Assembly: GCF_900105655.1 (NCBI RefSeq)
Contig: NZ_LT629787.1
Coordinates: forward strand, 620,001 to 684,000
DNA: 64,000 bases
Source: Halopseudomonas salegens
GTDB taxonomy: Bacteria; Pseudomonadota; Gammaproteobacteria; Pseudomonadales; Pseudomonadaceae
Direction: 5' to 3'
Positions within the stretch are counted from its first letter, which is position 1. Every line of letters starts with the position of its first letter. A program made the position numbers and the translations under genes. Below the pieces are notes generated by a model. It was not told the origin of the DNA, did no database searches, and saw only the letters and a program-made list of their open reading frames with translations. Shown here piece by piece: positions 25,125 through 32,524 of this stretch.

Positions 25125-27554
25125 ATGAGCACAGAGCCGGCCGCCCTGCAACTGACCCCTGACCAACTTACCATGCCGATCGATCTGCAAGCGCTCGGAT
25201 TTACTACCACCGATGACCTTGAACCCTTTCGCGGAATACTTGGTCAGGAACGGGCGGTGGAAGCACTGCAGTTTGGTGTCGCCATGCATCGCCCGGGCTA
25301 TAACGTGTTTGTCATGGGAGAGCCGGGTACTGGGCGCTTTTCTTACGTTACGCGTTATCTCAAGGCTGAAGCTAAACGCCAGGTGACGCCGCAGGACTGC
25401 GTATTCGTCAACAACTTCGATGAGCCACGTGAACCCAAAGTAATCAGTCTGGTGCCGGGCAGTGCCGATGACTTGATTGATGATATTACCCAGCTGGTCG
25501 ACAATTTGCTGGCGACATTCCCGGCGGTGTTCGAGCATCCCGCTTATCAGCAGAAAAAGAGCTCCATTGATCGTGCCTTCAATCTGCGTTATGACCGGGC
25601 AATAGACTCGGTTGAACGCGTGGCACTGGAGAAAAGCATTGCCATATACCGGGATGCGCAGAATATTGCCTTTACCCCGATGAAAGATGGCAAGGCGCTG
25701 GATGAGGCGGATTTTTCCCAACTGCCAGAGAGCGAGCGCGAAACCTTTCATCAGGACATTTCCAGTCTTGAAGAAGTGCTCAACGAGGCGCTGTCCAGCC
25801 TGCCACAATGGAAGCGTGAATCCAGCAACCAGCTGCGTGAACTCAATGAAGTCACCATTTCCGAAGCGCTGGAGCCCTTGCTGGCGCCGCTGCTGGAAAA
25901 ATACAGCGGTAATCAGGAAATCTGTGATTATTTACACGCGATGCAGCAGAATCTGCTGAAGACCGTGATTGATCAATTGGTCGAAGAGCGGGCCCTGGAG
26001 GCACGTCCGGATGCATACAAGAAGCAGATGCTGGTCGAGCAGTATTGCCCCAGTCTGATCGTTGGCCATCACAGTAGTGGCGGTGCCCCCGTAGTGCATG
26101 AACCGCATCCATCCTACGATAATCTGTTTGGCCGCATCGAATACAGTTCGGAGCAGGGTGCCCTGGTAACCAGCTACCGGCATATTCGTCCGGGTGCCTT
26201 GCACCGCGCCAACGGTGGTTATCTGGTACTGGAAGCGGAGAAGCTGCTTGGCGAACCTTTTGTCTGGGAAGCTCTGAAACGCGCGCTGCACTCACGCCAA
26301 TTGAAAATGGAATCACCCTGGGCTGAACTTGGTCGTCTGACTACCGTGACGCTGACGCCGGAAGTGATACCACTTGATGTCAAAGTCGTGATCATTGGCT
26401 CGCGTCAGCTGTACTACACCCTGCAGGACCTGGATCCTGATTTTCAGGAAATGTTTCGTGTGCTGGTCGACTTTGATGAAGACCTGCCACGAACGCCGGA
26501 CAGTATTGAAGGTATGGCGCAGTTACTCAAGACGCGCACCTCTGAAGAGGGGCTGGCGCCCTTGAGTGCTGCGGCCGTAGCGCGAGTGTTGACCTACAGT
26601 GCACGCCTGGCAGAGCACCAGCAGCGTCTGTCGGCGCGTATCAGTGACATCTTTCAACTGGTGGCTGAAGCCGATTTTTTGCGCCAGTTGGCTGCTGATC
26701 CATTGACCGATCTGGCGCATATAGAGCGTGCTCTGCAAGCAAAGGAAATGCGTACTGGCCGGGTCAGTGCGCGGATTCGGGAAGATATGCTGTCCGGAGT
26801 GATTCTGATCGATACTGCCGGGGCGGCCGTTGGCAAGTGTAATGGCCTGACTGTACTGGAAGTGGGTGACTCCGTGTTCGGCGTGCCTGCACGTATCAGT
26901 GCGACAGTGTATCCCGGTGGCAGCGGTATTGTAGATATCGAGCGTGAAGTCAGCCTGGGTCAGCCGATTCACTCCAAGGGGGTAATGATTCTGACCGGTT
27001 TTATGGGTAGCCGGTACGCTCAGCAATACCCATTGGAAATTTCCGCCAGCATCGCCCTGGAGCAATCCTATGGTTATGTGGATGGTGACAGTGCATCTTT
27101 GGGAGAGGTTTGTGCGCTGATCTCCGGCTTGTCGCGCACACCGCTGAAGCAGGAGTTCGCTATTACCGGTTCAATCAACCAGTTTGGCGAAGTGCAAGCC
27201 GTTGGTGGCGTGAATGAGAAAATTGAAGGTTTTTTCCGCCTGTGCGAGGCACGTGGGTTGACCGGGCAGCAAGGGGTGATCATTCCTCAGGCCAACGTGC
27301 CCAATCTGATGCTGGATAACTCGGTGCTGGATGCCGTCAAAGCAGGGCAGTTTGCAGTGTATGCCGTACAGCATGTCGATCAGGCACTCAGCTTGCTGTC
27401 GGGTGAAGAGGTCGGCACTCTGGATGAAAAGGGACATTTCCCTCCTTCTTCAGTCAATGGTCGCGTGGTGCAGCGTTTGTGCGAAATTGCCGAGCGTGAT
27501 CGCGAAGATGATGAGGAAGGCAATGATAAAAATGAACGGAAGAAAACTGACTGA
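25125..27554 (+). CDS. Lon-family ATP-dependent protease (AAA_32/LonB-like)
   Basis: 809 residues. An N-terminal region (about 1-60) precedes an AAA ATPase module interrupted by a long helical insert, and the C-terminal third is a Lon-type serine protease. The Ser-Lys dyad is visible: Ser656 in DGDSAS and Lys699 in GGVNEKIEG, 43 residues apart as in E. coli Lon. The P-loop reads GEPGTGRFS (65-73), with Arg where the Walker A lysine normally lies. The class is separate from housekeeping Lon, and substrates are not known. ATG 25125 has AAGGAT upstream. The charged C-terminal tail (REDDEEGNDKNERKK) is unusual. Confidence 0.87.
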   Translation: MSTEPAALQLTPDQLTMPIDLQALGFTTTDDLEPFRGILGQERAVEALQFGVAMHRPGYNVFVMGEPGTGRFSYVTRYLKAEAKRQVTPQDCVFVNNFDEPREPKVISLVPGSADDLIDDITQLVDNLLATFPAVFEHPAYQQKKSSIDRAFNLRYDRAIDSVERVALEKSIAIYRDAQNIAFTPMKDGKALDEADFSQLPESERETFHQDISSLEEVLNEALSSLPQWKRESSNQLRELNEVTISEALEPLLAPLLEKYSGNQEICDYLHAMQQNLLKTVIDQLVEERALEARPDAYKKQMLVEQYCPSLIVGHHSSGGAPVVHEPHPSYDNLFGRIEYSSEQGALVTSYRHIRPGALHRANGGYLVLEAEKLLGEPFVWEALKRALHSRQLKMESPWAELGRLTTVTLTPEVIPLDVKVVIIGSRQLYYTLQDLDPDFQEMFRVLVDFDEDLPRTPDSIEGMAQLLKTRTSEEGLAPLSAAAVARVLTYSARLAEHQQRLSARISDIFQLVAEADFLRQLAADPLTDLAHIERALQAKEMRTGRVSARIREDMLSGVILIDTAGAAVGKCNGLTVLEVGDSVFGVPARISATVYPGGSGIVDIEREVSLGQPIHSKGVMILTGFMGSRYAQQYPLEISASIALEQSYGYVDGDSASLGEVCALISGLSRTPLKQEFAITGSINQFGEVQAVGGVNEKIEGFFRLCEARGLTGQQGVIIPQANVPNLMLDNSVLDAVKAGQFAVYAVQHVDQALSLLSGEEVGTLDEKGHFPPSSVNGRVVQRLCEIAERDREDDEEGNDKNERKKTD

Positions 27555-27590
27555 TCAGCCACTGAGCATTGTGCGGCATTCGCCAGATTC

Positions 27591-27605
27591 CCGGCCTTGA
27601 GCCGG
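27591..27605 (+). terminator. Weak hairpin after the Lon-like gene
   Basis: CCGGC, loop CTTGA, GCCGG, followed by CCTTTCCC rather than a clean T tract, 36 bp after the stop codon. Confidence 0.35.
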
Positions 27606-27629
27606 CCTTTCCCGATCTTTCGCACAGGG

Positions 27630-27651
27630 TTATCCACAGTTTTTGTGGATG
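27630..27651. repeat. DnaA-box palindrome, copy 1
   Basis: Contains TTATCCACA, an exact match to the DnaA box consensus TTATNCACA, within a perfect inverted repeat ATCCACA-GTTTT-TGTGGAT. The 22-bp sequence is identical to copy 2 at 28034-28055. Confidence 0.75.
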
Positions 27652-28033
27652 ACTCTCCTCTTATCAGCAAGTTCTTTTACTGTCAATCGCCTGCGCGGGT
27701 GGCAGGGATGAGTCTTCGTTCCGCGGAGTCTGACCGCCAGGAGCAGTGATGGTTGGCGGCGTTGTATAGCTTGTTGACAGTTAGCGTGCATGCTTGTAGG
27801 TGTATGGTCAGATAGGTTTTCAACCCATTGTTTTATATGAAATGTTTGCCCTCTTCTGGTGTTCGTTGCCTGGTGTGATAAATGGCCAGTGGCCATGACC
27901 TGGGAGCTCGCTGTTCTGACGCATTGCCTGCCTGATGCATGACTACCCATGTAGCTGGTTGGTTTTTGCACGAAATGCCTTGCGGCTTGATCTGCTTGGG
28001 CTGGCGTCTATTGCCAACCTGCTGCCCACAGAC

Positions 28034-28055
28034 TTATCCACAGTTTTTGTGGATG
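28034..28055. repeat. DnaA-box palindrome, copy 2
   Basis: Identical to the 22 bp at 27630-27651, including TTATCCACA and its inverted partner TGTGGAT. It lies about 100 bp upstream of the cho start. Confidence 0.75.
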
Positions 28056-28108
28056 TTGTGTGACAGGCAGTGAGTCCGGGATAAAGCCACGCAAAGTGTG
28101 TTTATTTG

Positions 28109-28144
28109 TTGTACCTGCATTGTACGAATAGTTATCGCTGTATA
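28109..28144 (+). promoter_or_regulatory. Candidate operator with TGTA repeats upstream of cho-photolyase operon
   Basis: TTGTAC occurs at 28109 and 28120, 11 bp (one helical turn) apart, and TGTATA follows at 28139. TGTACG (28121-28126), a 12-bp spacer and TGTATA (28139-28144) form a spaced pair resembling a motif I recall for light-responsive regulation in Pseudomonas putida. A CTGTATAT at 28138 could instead be half of a LexA site, but the partner half is poor. Confidence 0.4.
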
Positions 28145-28154
28145 TGCTCGTGCC

Positions 28155-28982
28155 ATGACTACTTCTGTTTTCCCTGCTACCGCTCCCCCCGATGTTGCTG
28201 ACTTGCCGGATAGCCCGGGGGTTTACCATTTCTATGCCGAACGCGGAGCGCTGCTCTATGTGGGTAAAAGCATCCATATCCGCCAGCGTGTGCGCAGCCA
28301 TTTCCAGCAGGCCAAAACCGATGTGCGGCATGCGCGCCTGTGCCGTCAGGTGGCGCGGATCGAGGTGAGGCCAACAGCGGGAGAGTTGGGTGCCTTGCTG
28401 CTGGAGGCGCAGCAGGTCAAGGATCTAAAGCCGCTATACAACAAACGTCTTCGCCGCCAGCGTGGCTTGCTCAGCTGGCGATTGCAGGCATCCGGTGAGC
28501 TGGAACACGTTACCCGCCTGAACAGCAGCAAGGAAAGCCCCTTGTACGGTCTTTTTCGCAGCCGGCACCAGGCCCGAGAACGCCTGCGTGAAATGGCGCG
28601 GGAGCACGGCCTGTGTTTGCGTGTATTGGGGCTGGAAGCCGGGCAGGGCCGTTGTTTTGCCCAGCAATTGAACCGTTGCTGGGGTGCCTGCTGCGGGCTG
28701 GAATCTCTGTCCAGCCACCAGCAGCGCTTGCAGGCGGCACTGCTGCCTCTGCAGTTGGCAACCTGGGATTGGCCAGGAGCCATTGCATTGCCGGAGTCCG
28801 ATCCGGTGCAGGGCATTCGCCAATGGCACGTGGTGCGTCAGTGGTGCCTGCTGGGCAGTACCGATCAGGCGAAGAGGTGCGCGGCGCTGGCGCTGGGCGG
28901 CGGTGACTTCGATCTGGATCTTTATCATATTCTCAGTGGCTGGTTGCAACGCCACCCGGAGCAACCTGTGGAGCTGCTATGA
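28155..28982 (+). CDS. cho: Cho-like GIY-YIG nuclease (UvrC N-terminal homologue)
   Basis: 275 residues from ATG 28155. The N terminus is a GIY-YIG domain like that of UvrC/Cho: SPGVYHFYAE, LLYVGKSIHIRQRVRSHF, and the catalytic Glu region TAGELGALLLEAQ. Cho makes the 3' incision in nucleotide excision repair at bulky lesions, working with UvrA/UvrB. The remainder lacks the UvrC UvrB-binding and RNase H-like domains, as expected for Cho; a Cys-rich patch (CWGACCG) lies near residue 176. Its stop overlaps the photolyase start (ATGA), so both repair proteins are made from one transcript. Confidence 0.88.
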   Translation: MTTSVFPATAPPDVADLPDSPGVYHFYAERGALLYVGKSIHIRQRVRSHFQQAKTDVRHARLCRQVARIEVRPTAGELGALLLEAQQVKDLKPLYNKRLRRQRGLLSWRLQASGELEHVTRLNSSKESPLYGLFRSRHQARERLREMAREHGLCLRVLGLEAGQGRCFAQQLNRCWGACCGLESLSSHQQRLQAALLPLQLATWDWPGAIALPESDPVQGIRQWHVVRQWCLLGSTDQAKRCAALALGGGDFDLDLYHILSGWLQRHPEQPVELL

Positions 28983-30520
28983 GCGTTCGCCGTTTGATCA
29001 TGTTGCTGGGCGACCAACTCAGCCCGGATATGTCCAGCCTGCAGGGAGCCGACCCCAGGCAGGACCGGGTTCTGATGGCTGAGGTGATGGCTGAAGGCAC
29101 CTATGTGCCGCATCACCCGCAGAAAATCGTCTTTATCCTGTCTGCCATGCGACACTTTGCGGCGGAACTGCGCGAGCAGGGCTTTACCGTGGATTACATC
29201 GAACTGGATGCCGCCGGCAACAGCGGTACCTTGCTGGGTGAGCTGGAACGCGCGCGTACAAAGCATCAACCGGAACAGATCGTGCTCACCGAGCCGGGTG
29301 AATGGCGACTGCTGGATGTCTTTCAGCAGCAGCAAGCCGATTGGCCGGAACTGGAACTGCGCGAAGACACGCGCTTTTATTGTGACCATGCGACCTTTGC
29401 GGACTGGGCCAAGGGTCGCAAGCAATTGCGCATGGAGTACTTCTACCGCCAGATGCGCCGGCAAAGCGGCTTGCTGATGGAGGATGATCAGCCTGCCGGT
29501 GGTGCCTGGAATTTTGATGCCGACAATCGCAAAGCCTTGCCGGCCGGCGAGCAGCCGCCGGCGCCACTGCAGCTGTCGGATGACCAGACGGTGTCTGCAG
29601 TCAAGCAACTGGTGGCTGAGCGTTTCCCGGAGCATTACGGCAGCCTTGAAGCCTTCAACTACCCGGTCACCCGCGCGGCAGCCGAACAGCTGTGGGCTTA
29701 TTTTCTCAAGCATGCGCTGGCGCAGTTTGGCGATTATCAGGATGCCATGGCGACGGGTGAGCCCTTTCTCTATCACGCGCGTATCGCTGCTGCACTGAAT
29801 ATCGGGCTGCTCAGCCCGCAGCGGCTGTGCCTGGATGTACAGGCGGCCTGGCAAGCGGGGGAGGTGCCACTGAATGCCGCCGAGGGCTTTATTCGACAGA
29901 TTCTCGGCTGGCGCGAGTACGTGCGCGGGATTTATTGGCGCTATATGCCCGAGTATGCCGAGCGCAATCATTTAGGTAACCAGCGAGATCTGCCGGAATT
30001 CTACTGGACCGGCAAAACCCGTATGCGCTGCATGCAGGCGGCAATCGACCAGACGCTGGAGCACGCCTATGCCCACCATATCCAGCGCCTGATGGTCACT
30101 GGCAACTTTGCCCTGCTCGCCGGTATTCAGCCCAAACAGATATGCGACTGGTATCTGGCCGTGTATATGGACGCCTTCGACTGGGTCGAACTGCCCAATA
30201 CCCTGGGTATGGTGATGCACGCTGATGGCGGTCTGCTTGGCTCCAAGCCTTATTGTGCCAGTGGCCAGTACATCAGGCGCATGTCCAATTATTGTGGTGA
30301 CTGTCACTACCGCGTCCAGGAGCAGACCGGGGCCAAAGCCTGCCCGTTCAATGCCCTGTATTGGCACTTCATCATGCGCCATGCCGAGGACTTCAGCGGC
30401 AATCCGCGCATGGCCATGATTTACCGCAACTTCAAGCGCATGGCACCGGCCAAACAGGACGCTCTGTGGGAGTGGGGTGAACAACTGCTGGCACGGTTGG
30501 ACGCCGGTGATGCCTTGTGA
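28979..30520 (+). CDS. Fe-S bacterial photolyase/cryptochrome (PhrB-type, probable (6-4) photolyase)
   Basis: 513-residue flavoprotein of the FeS-BCP group, which uses blue light to repair (6-4) photoproducts. Four cysteines, C351 (MRCMQA), C439 and C442 (YCGDCHYR) and C455 (KACPF), lie one position from the [4Fe-4S] ligands I recall for Agrobacterium PhrB, so the cluster should be intact. The N-terminal Rossmann-like antenna domain (LIMLLGDQLSPD) probably binds a lumazine; the C-terminal helical domain (GFIRQILGWREYVRG) binds FAD. It overlaps cho by ATGA and the next gene by GTGA. It is not the classical CPD photolyase. Confidence 0.93.
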   Translation: MSVRRLIMLLGDQLSPDMSSLQGADPRQDRVLMAEVMAEGTYVPHHPQKIVFILSAMRHFAAELREQGFTVDYIELDAAGNSGTLLGELERARTKHQPEQIVLTEPGEWRLLDVFQQQQADWPELELREDTRFYCDHATFADWAKGRKQLRMEYFYRQMRRQSGLLMEDDQPAGGAWNFDADNRKALPAGEQPPAPLQLSDDQTVSAVKQLVAERFPEHYGSLEAFNYPVTRAAAEQLWAYFLKHALAQFGDYQDAMATGEPFLYHARIAAALNIGLLSPQRLCLDVQAAWQAGEVPLNAAEGFIRQILGWREYVRGIYWRYMPEYAERNHLGNQRDLPEFYWTGKTRMRCMQAAIDQTLEHAYAHHIQRLMVTGNFALLAGIQPKQICDWYLAVYMDAFDWVELPNTLGMVMHADGGLLGSKPYCASGQYIRRMSNYCGDCHYRVQEQTGAKACPFNALYWHFIMRHAEDFSGNPRMAMIYRNFKRMAPAKQDALWEWGEQLLARLDAGDAL

Positions 30521-30669
30521 TCAGAAAGGGTGATCTGCCGCAGAAAACCTGCGCCAGCTGCGGTCGACCCTTTGCCTGGCGGCGCAAATGGGCGGCCTGC
30601 TGGGACGAGGTGCGCTATTGCTCTGAACGCTGCCGACGCCAGCGCAAATCGCGACCTGCAGAGACTTGA
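30517..30669 (+). CDS. DUF2256 family zinc-ribbon mini-protein
   Basis: 50-residue protein whose GTG start overlaps the photolyase stop (GTGA). It has two CxxC-type pairs, CASCGRPF and CSERCRRQR, around WRRKWAACWDEVRYC, the signature of DUF2256. The cysteine arrangement suggests one structural zinc; the C terminus is strongly basic, consistent with nucleic-acid binding. DUF2256 genes are often found beside cryptochrome/photolyase genes (from memory), but the function is not known. It is the last gene of the cho operon. Confidence 0.85.
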   Translation: MIRKGDLPQKTCASCGRPFAWRRKWAACWDEVRYCSERCRRQRKSRPAET

Positions 30670-30845
30670 AAATTATCCCCTGAACCCCAATGATGGCCCC
30701 TGTTTGAGTGTCGAGTAGCCGCTTTTCGTGATGGAACTGTAGTGGCTAAAGGCGGTCAATCCAGCGTTGGCAAACAATAACCTGTATGCTTGCGCAACCA
30801 GTCGCACGGGGGTGTGGCTGAGACATACCATTGGGGAAATAGGCC

Positions 30846-31775
30846 ATGATAAGCATAAACAGCCTGACCAAGCGCTTCGGTGAGTACACGGCAGTGGATA
30901 ACCTGTCTTTTGATGTACACCCGGGCGAAGTTCTTGGCTTTCTCGGTCCGAACGGGGCCGGCAAATCCACCACCATGAAGATGCTCACCGGCTTTCTGAC
31001 GCCGGACGGCGGCTCAGCCACAGTCTGTGGCTACGACATCCAGACGCAGATCCTGCAGGCCCAGAAAGAAATGGGCTACCTGCCTGAAGGTGCGCCTTGC
31101 TACGGCGATATGCGGGTACAGACATTCCTCGAATTCATTGCAGAAGTCCGTGGCTTCAGCGGTGCCGAGAAAAAGCAGCGTGTTGAGCGGGTAATCAGCC
31201 AGCTGGAGCTGGAGCGCGTGCGCGAGCAGAGCATTGAAACCCTGTCCAAGGGGTTCAAGCGCCGTGTCGGCCTGGCCCAGGCCATTCTGCATGACCCCAA
31301 GGTACTGATTCTCGACGAGCCGACCGATGGGCTGGATCCGAACCAGAAATACCAGGTGCGCAAGCTGATCAAGCAGCTCGCCGCCGACAGCAACAAGATC
31401 GTGGTGATCTCCACGCATATCCTCGAAGAAGTCAGCGCCGTATGCACCCGCGCGGTGGTCATTGGTCGCGGCAAGCTGTTGGCCAATGGTACCCCGGATG
31501 AGCTGGAAGCCATGTCGCGTTATCACCAGGCGGTCACCCTGAACCTGGAAAGCCCGGTGGATATCGAGCCGTTGAAAGGCCTGTCCGGTGTGGCCGATGT
31601 GGAAGTCCAGCGTGAGGGGCTGCAGCTGACCGTTGTCGCCGAACCCGGCCGGGTGATTTTCCCGGCGGTGGGCGAGCTGGCCAAACAGCAGAGCTGGCTG
31701 GTGCGCGAACTCTCGGTCGAGCGTGGCCGACTGGATGAAGTCTTCCGTCGACTGACCGCAGAGGAGGCCGCATGA
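30846..31775 (+). CDS. ABC transporter ATP-binding protein (GldA-like)
   Basis: 309 residues. The ATPase domain (about 1-230) has Walker A GPNGAGKST, signature LSKGFKRR, Walker B VLILDEPTDGLD and the H-loop in STHILEEV. A ~75-residue C-terminal extension is typical of ABC-2 export ATPases of the GldA/DrrA type. It overlaps the permease gene by ATGA. With the two following genes it matches the GldA-GldF-GldG arrangement first described for gliding Bacteroidetes. Pseudomonads lack that gliding machinery, so the cargo here is unknown. It heads a four-gene operon. Confidence 0.92.
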   Translation: MISINSLTKRFGEYTAVDNLSFDVHPGEVLGFLGPNGAGKSTTMKMLTGFLTPDGGSATVCGYDIQTQILQAQKEMGYLPEGAPCYGDMRVQTFLEFIAEVRGFSGAEKKQRVERVISQLELERVREQSIETLSKGFKRRVGLAQAILHDPKVLILDEPTDGLDPNQKYQVRKLIKQLAADSNKIVVISTHILEEVSAVCTRAVVIGRGKLLANGTPDELEAMSRYHQAVTLNLESPVDIEPLKGLSGVADVEVQREGLQLTVVAEPGRVIFPAVGELAKQQSWLVRELSVERGRLDEVFRRLTAEEAA

Positions 31776-32506
31776 ACAATCTCGGCGCAATCTTCAAACG
31801 CGAGTTGGCGAGCTACTTCGCCACCCCGCTGGCCTTTATCTTTATCGTGATCTTTCTGGTGCTCTCTGCGGTGTTCACCTTTTATCTGGGTGGGTTCTAC
31901 GAAAGCGGCCAGGCCGATCTGATCCCCTTCTTCAACTTCCACCCCTGGCTGTACCTGTTTCTGGTGCCGGCCGTGGCCATGCGCCTGTGGGCGGAAGAGC
32001 GCAAGTCGGGCACCATCGAACTGCTGATGACCCTGCCGGTCTCCCGGGTAGATATGGTTCTGGGCAAGTTCCTCGCTGCCTGGGTGTTTATCGGCATTGC
32101 CCTGGTGCTGACTTTCCCGATCATCATCACGGTCAATTACCTGGGGGATCCGGACAATGGCGCCATCTTTACCGGTTACCTGGGTAGCTGGTTGCTGGCC
32201 GGCAGTTATCTGGCCATTGGCTCGTGCATGTCGGCGTTGACCAAGAACCAGGTCATTGCCTTTATCGTCAGCGTCGTCGCCTGCTTTATCTTTATCGTCA
32301 GCGGCTTTCCGCTGCTGCTAGACCTGTTCAGCGGCTGGGCTCCCCAGATATTGCTGGACGCCGTTGCCTCGCTCAGTTTCCTGATCCGTTTTGAAGCCAT
32401 CAGTAAAGGCGTGCTGGATCTGCGTGACCTGCTGTATTTCATCTCGTTGATGGCCGTGTGGCTGTTGGCAACCGCCATCGTTATCGATTTGAAGAAAGCC
32501 GACTGA
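31772..32506 (+). CDS. ABC-2 type permease (GldF-like)
   Basis: 244-residue membrane protein with about six hydrophobic segments. It begins MNNLGAIFKRELASYFATPLAFIF, a family hallmark, and has the MRLWAEERKSGTIELLMTLPVS segment linking helices 2 and 3, the coupling region of ABC-2 permeases. It should dimerise and pair with the upstream ATPase, with which it overlaps by 4 nt. It is followed 18 bp later by the auxiliary subunit. The substrate is unknown. Confidence 0.9.
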   Translation: MNNLGAIFKRELASYFATPLAFIFIVIFLVLSAVFTFYLGGFYESGQADLIPFFNFHPWLYLFLVPAVAMRLWAEERKSGTIELLMTLPVSRVDMVLGKFLAAWVFIGIALVLTFPIIITVNYLGDPDNGAIFTGYLGSWLLAGSYLAIGSCMSALTKNQVIAFIVSVVACFIFIVSGFPLLLDLFSGWAPQILLDAVASLSFLIRFEAISKGVLDLRDLLYFISLMAVWLLATAIVIDLKKAD

Positions 32507-32524
32507 GGCGAAGGAGACCGACCC

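Larger units (their letters stand above)
27555..28154. other. 600-bp non-coding region with two DnaA-box palindromes
   Basis: Between the Lon-like gene and cho. It contains a weak terminator-like hairpin, two identical 22-bp copies of a DnaA-box palindrome about 400 bp apart, locally AT-rich patches (for example 27816-27846) and the cho promoter region. Reading frames here lack recognisable protein features. No tRNA is seen; an unannotated small RNA cannot be excluded. Confidence 0.6.

Noticed and set aside
27630..27971. 113-codon minus-strand frame in the 600-bp non-coding region
   Set aside because: Composition looks random (scattered Cys, His, Arg, Thr), no ribosome-binding site of note, and it runs through the DnaA-box palindrome.
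28138..28153. LexA box before cho
   Set aside because: CTGTATAT is a good half-site, but the opposite half (TCGTGC) does not match ACAG; kept only as a weak alternative.
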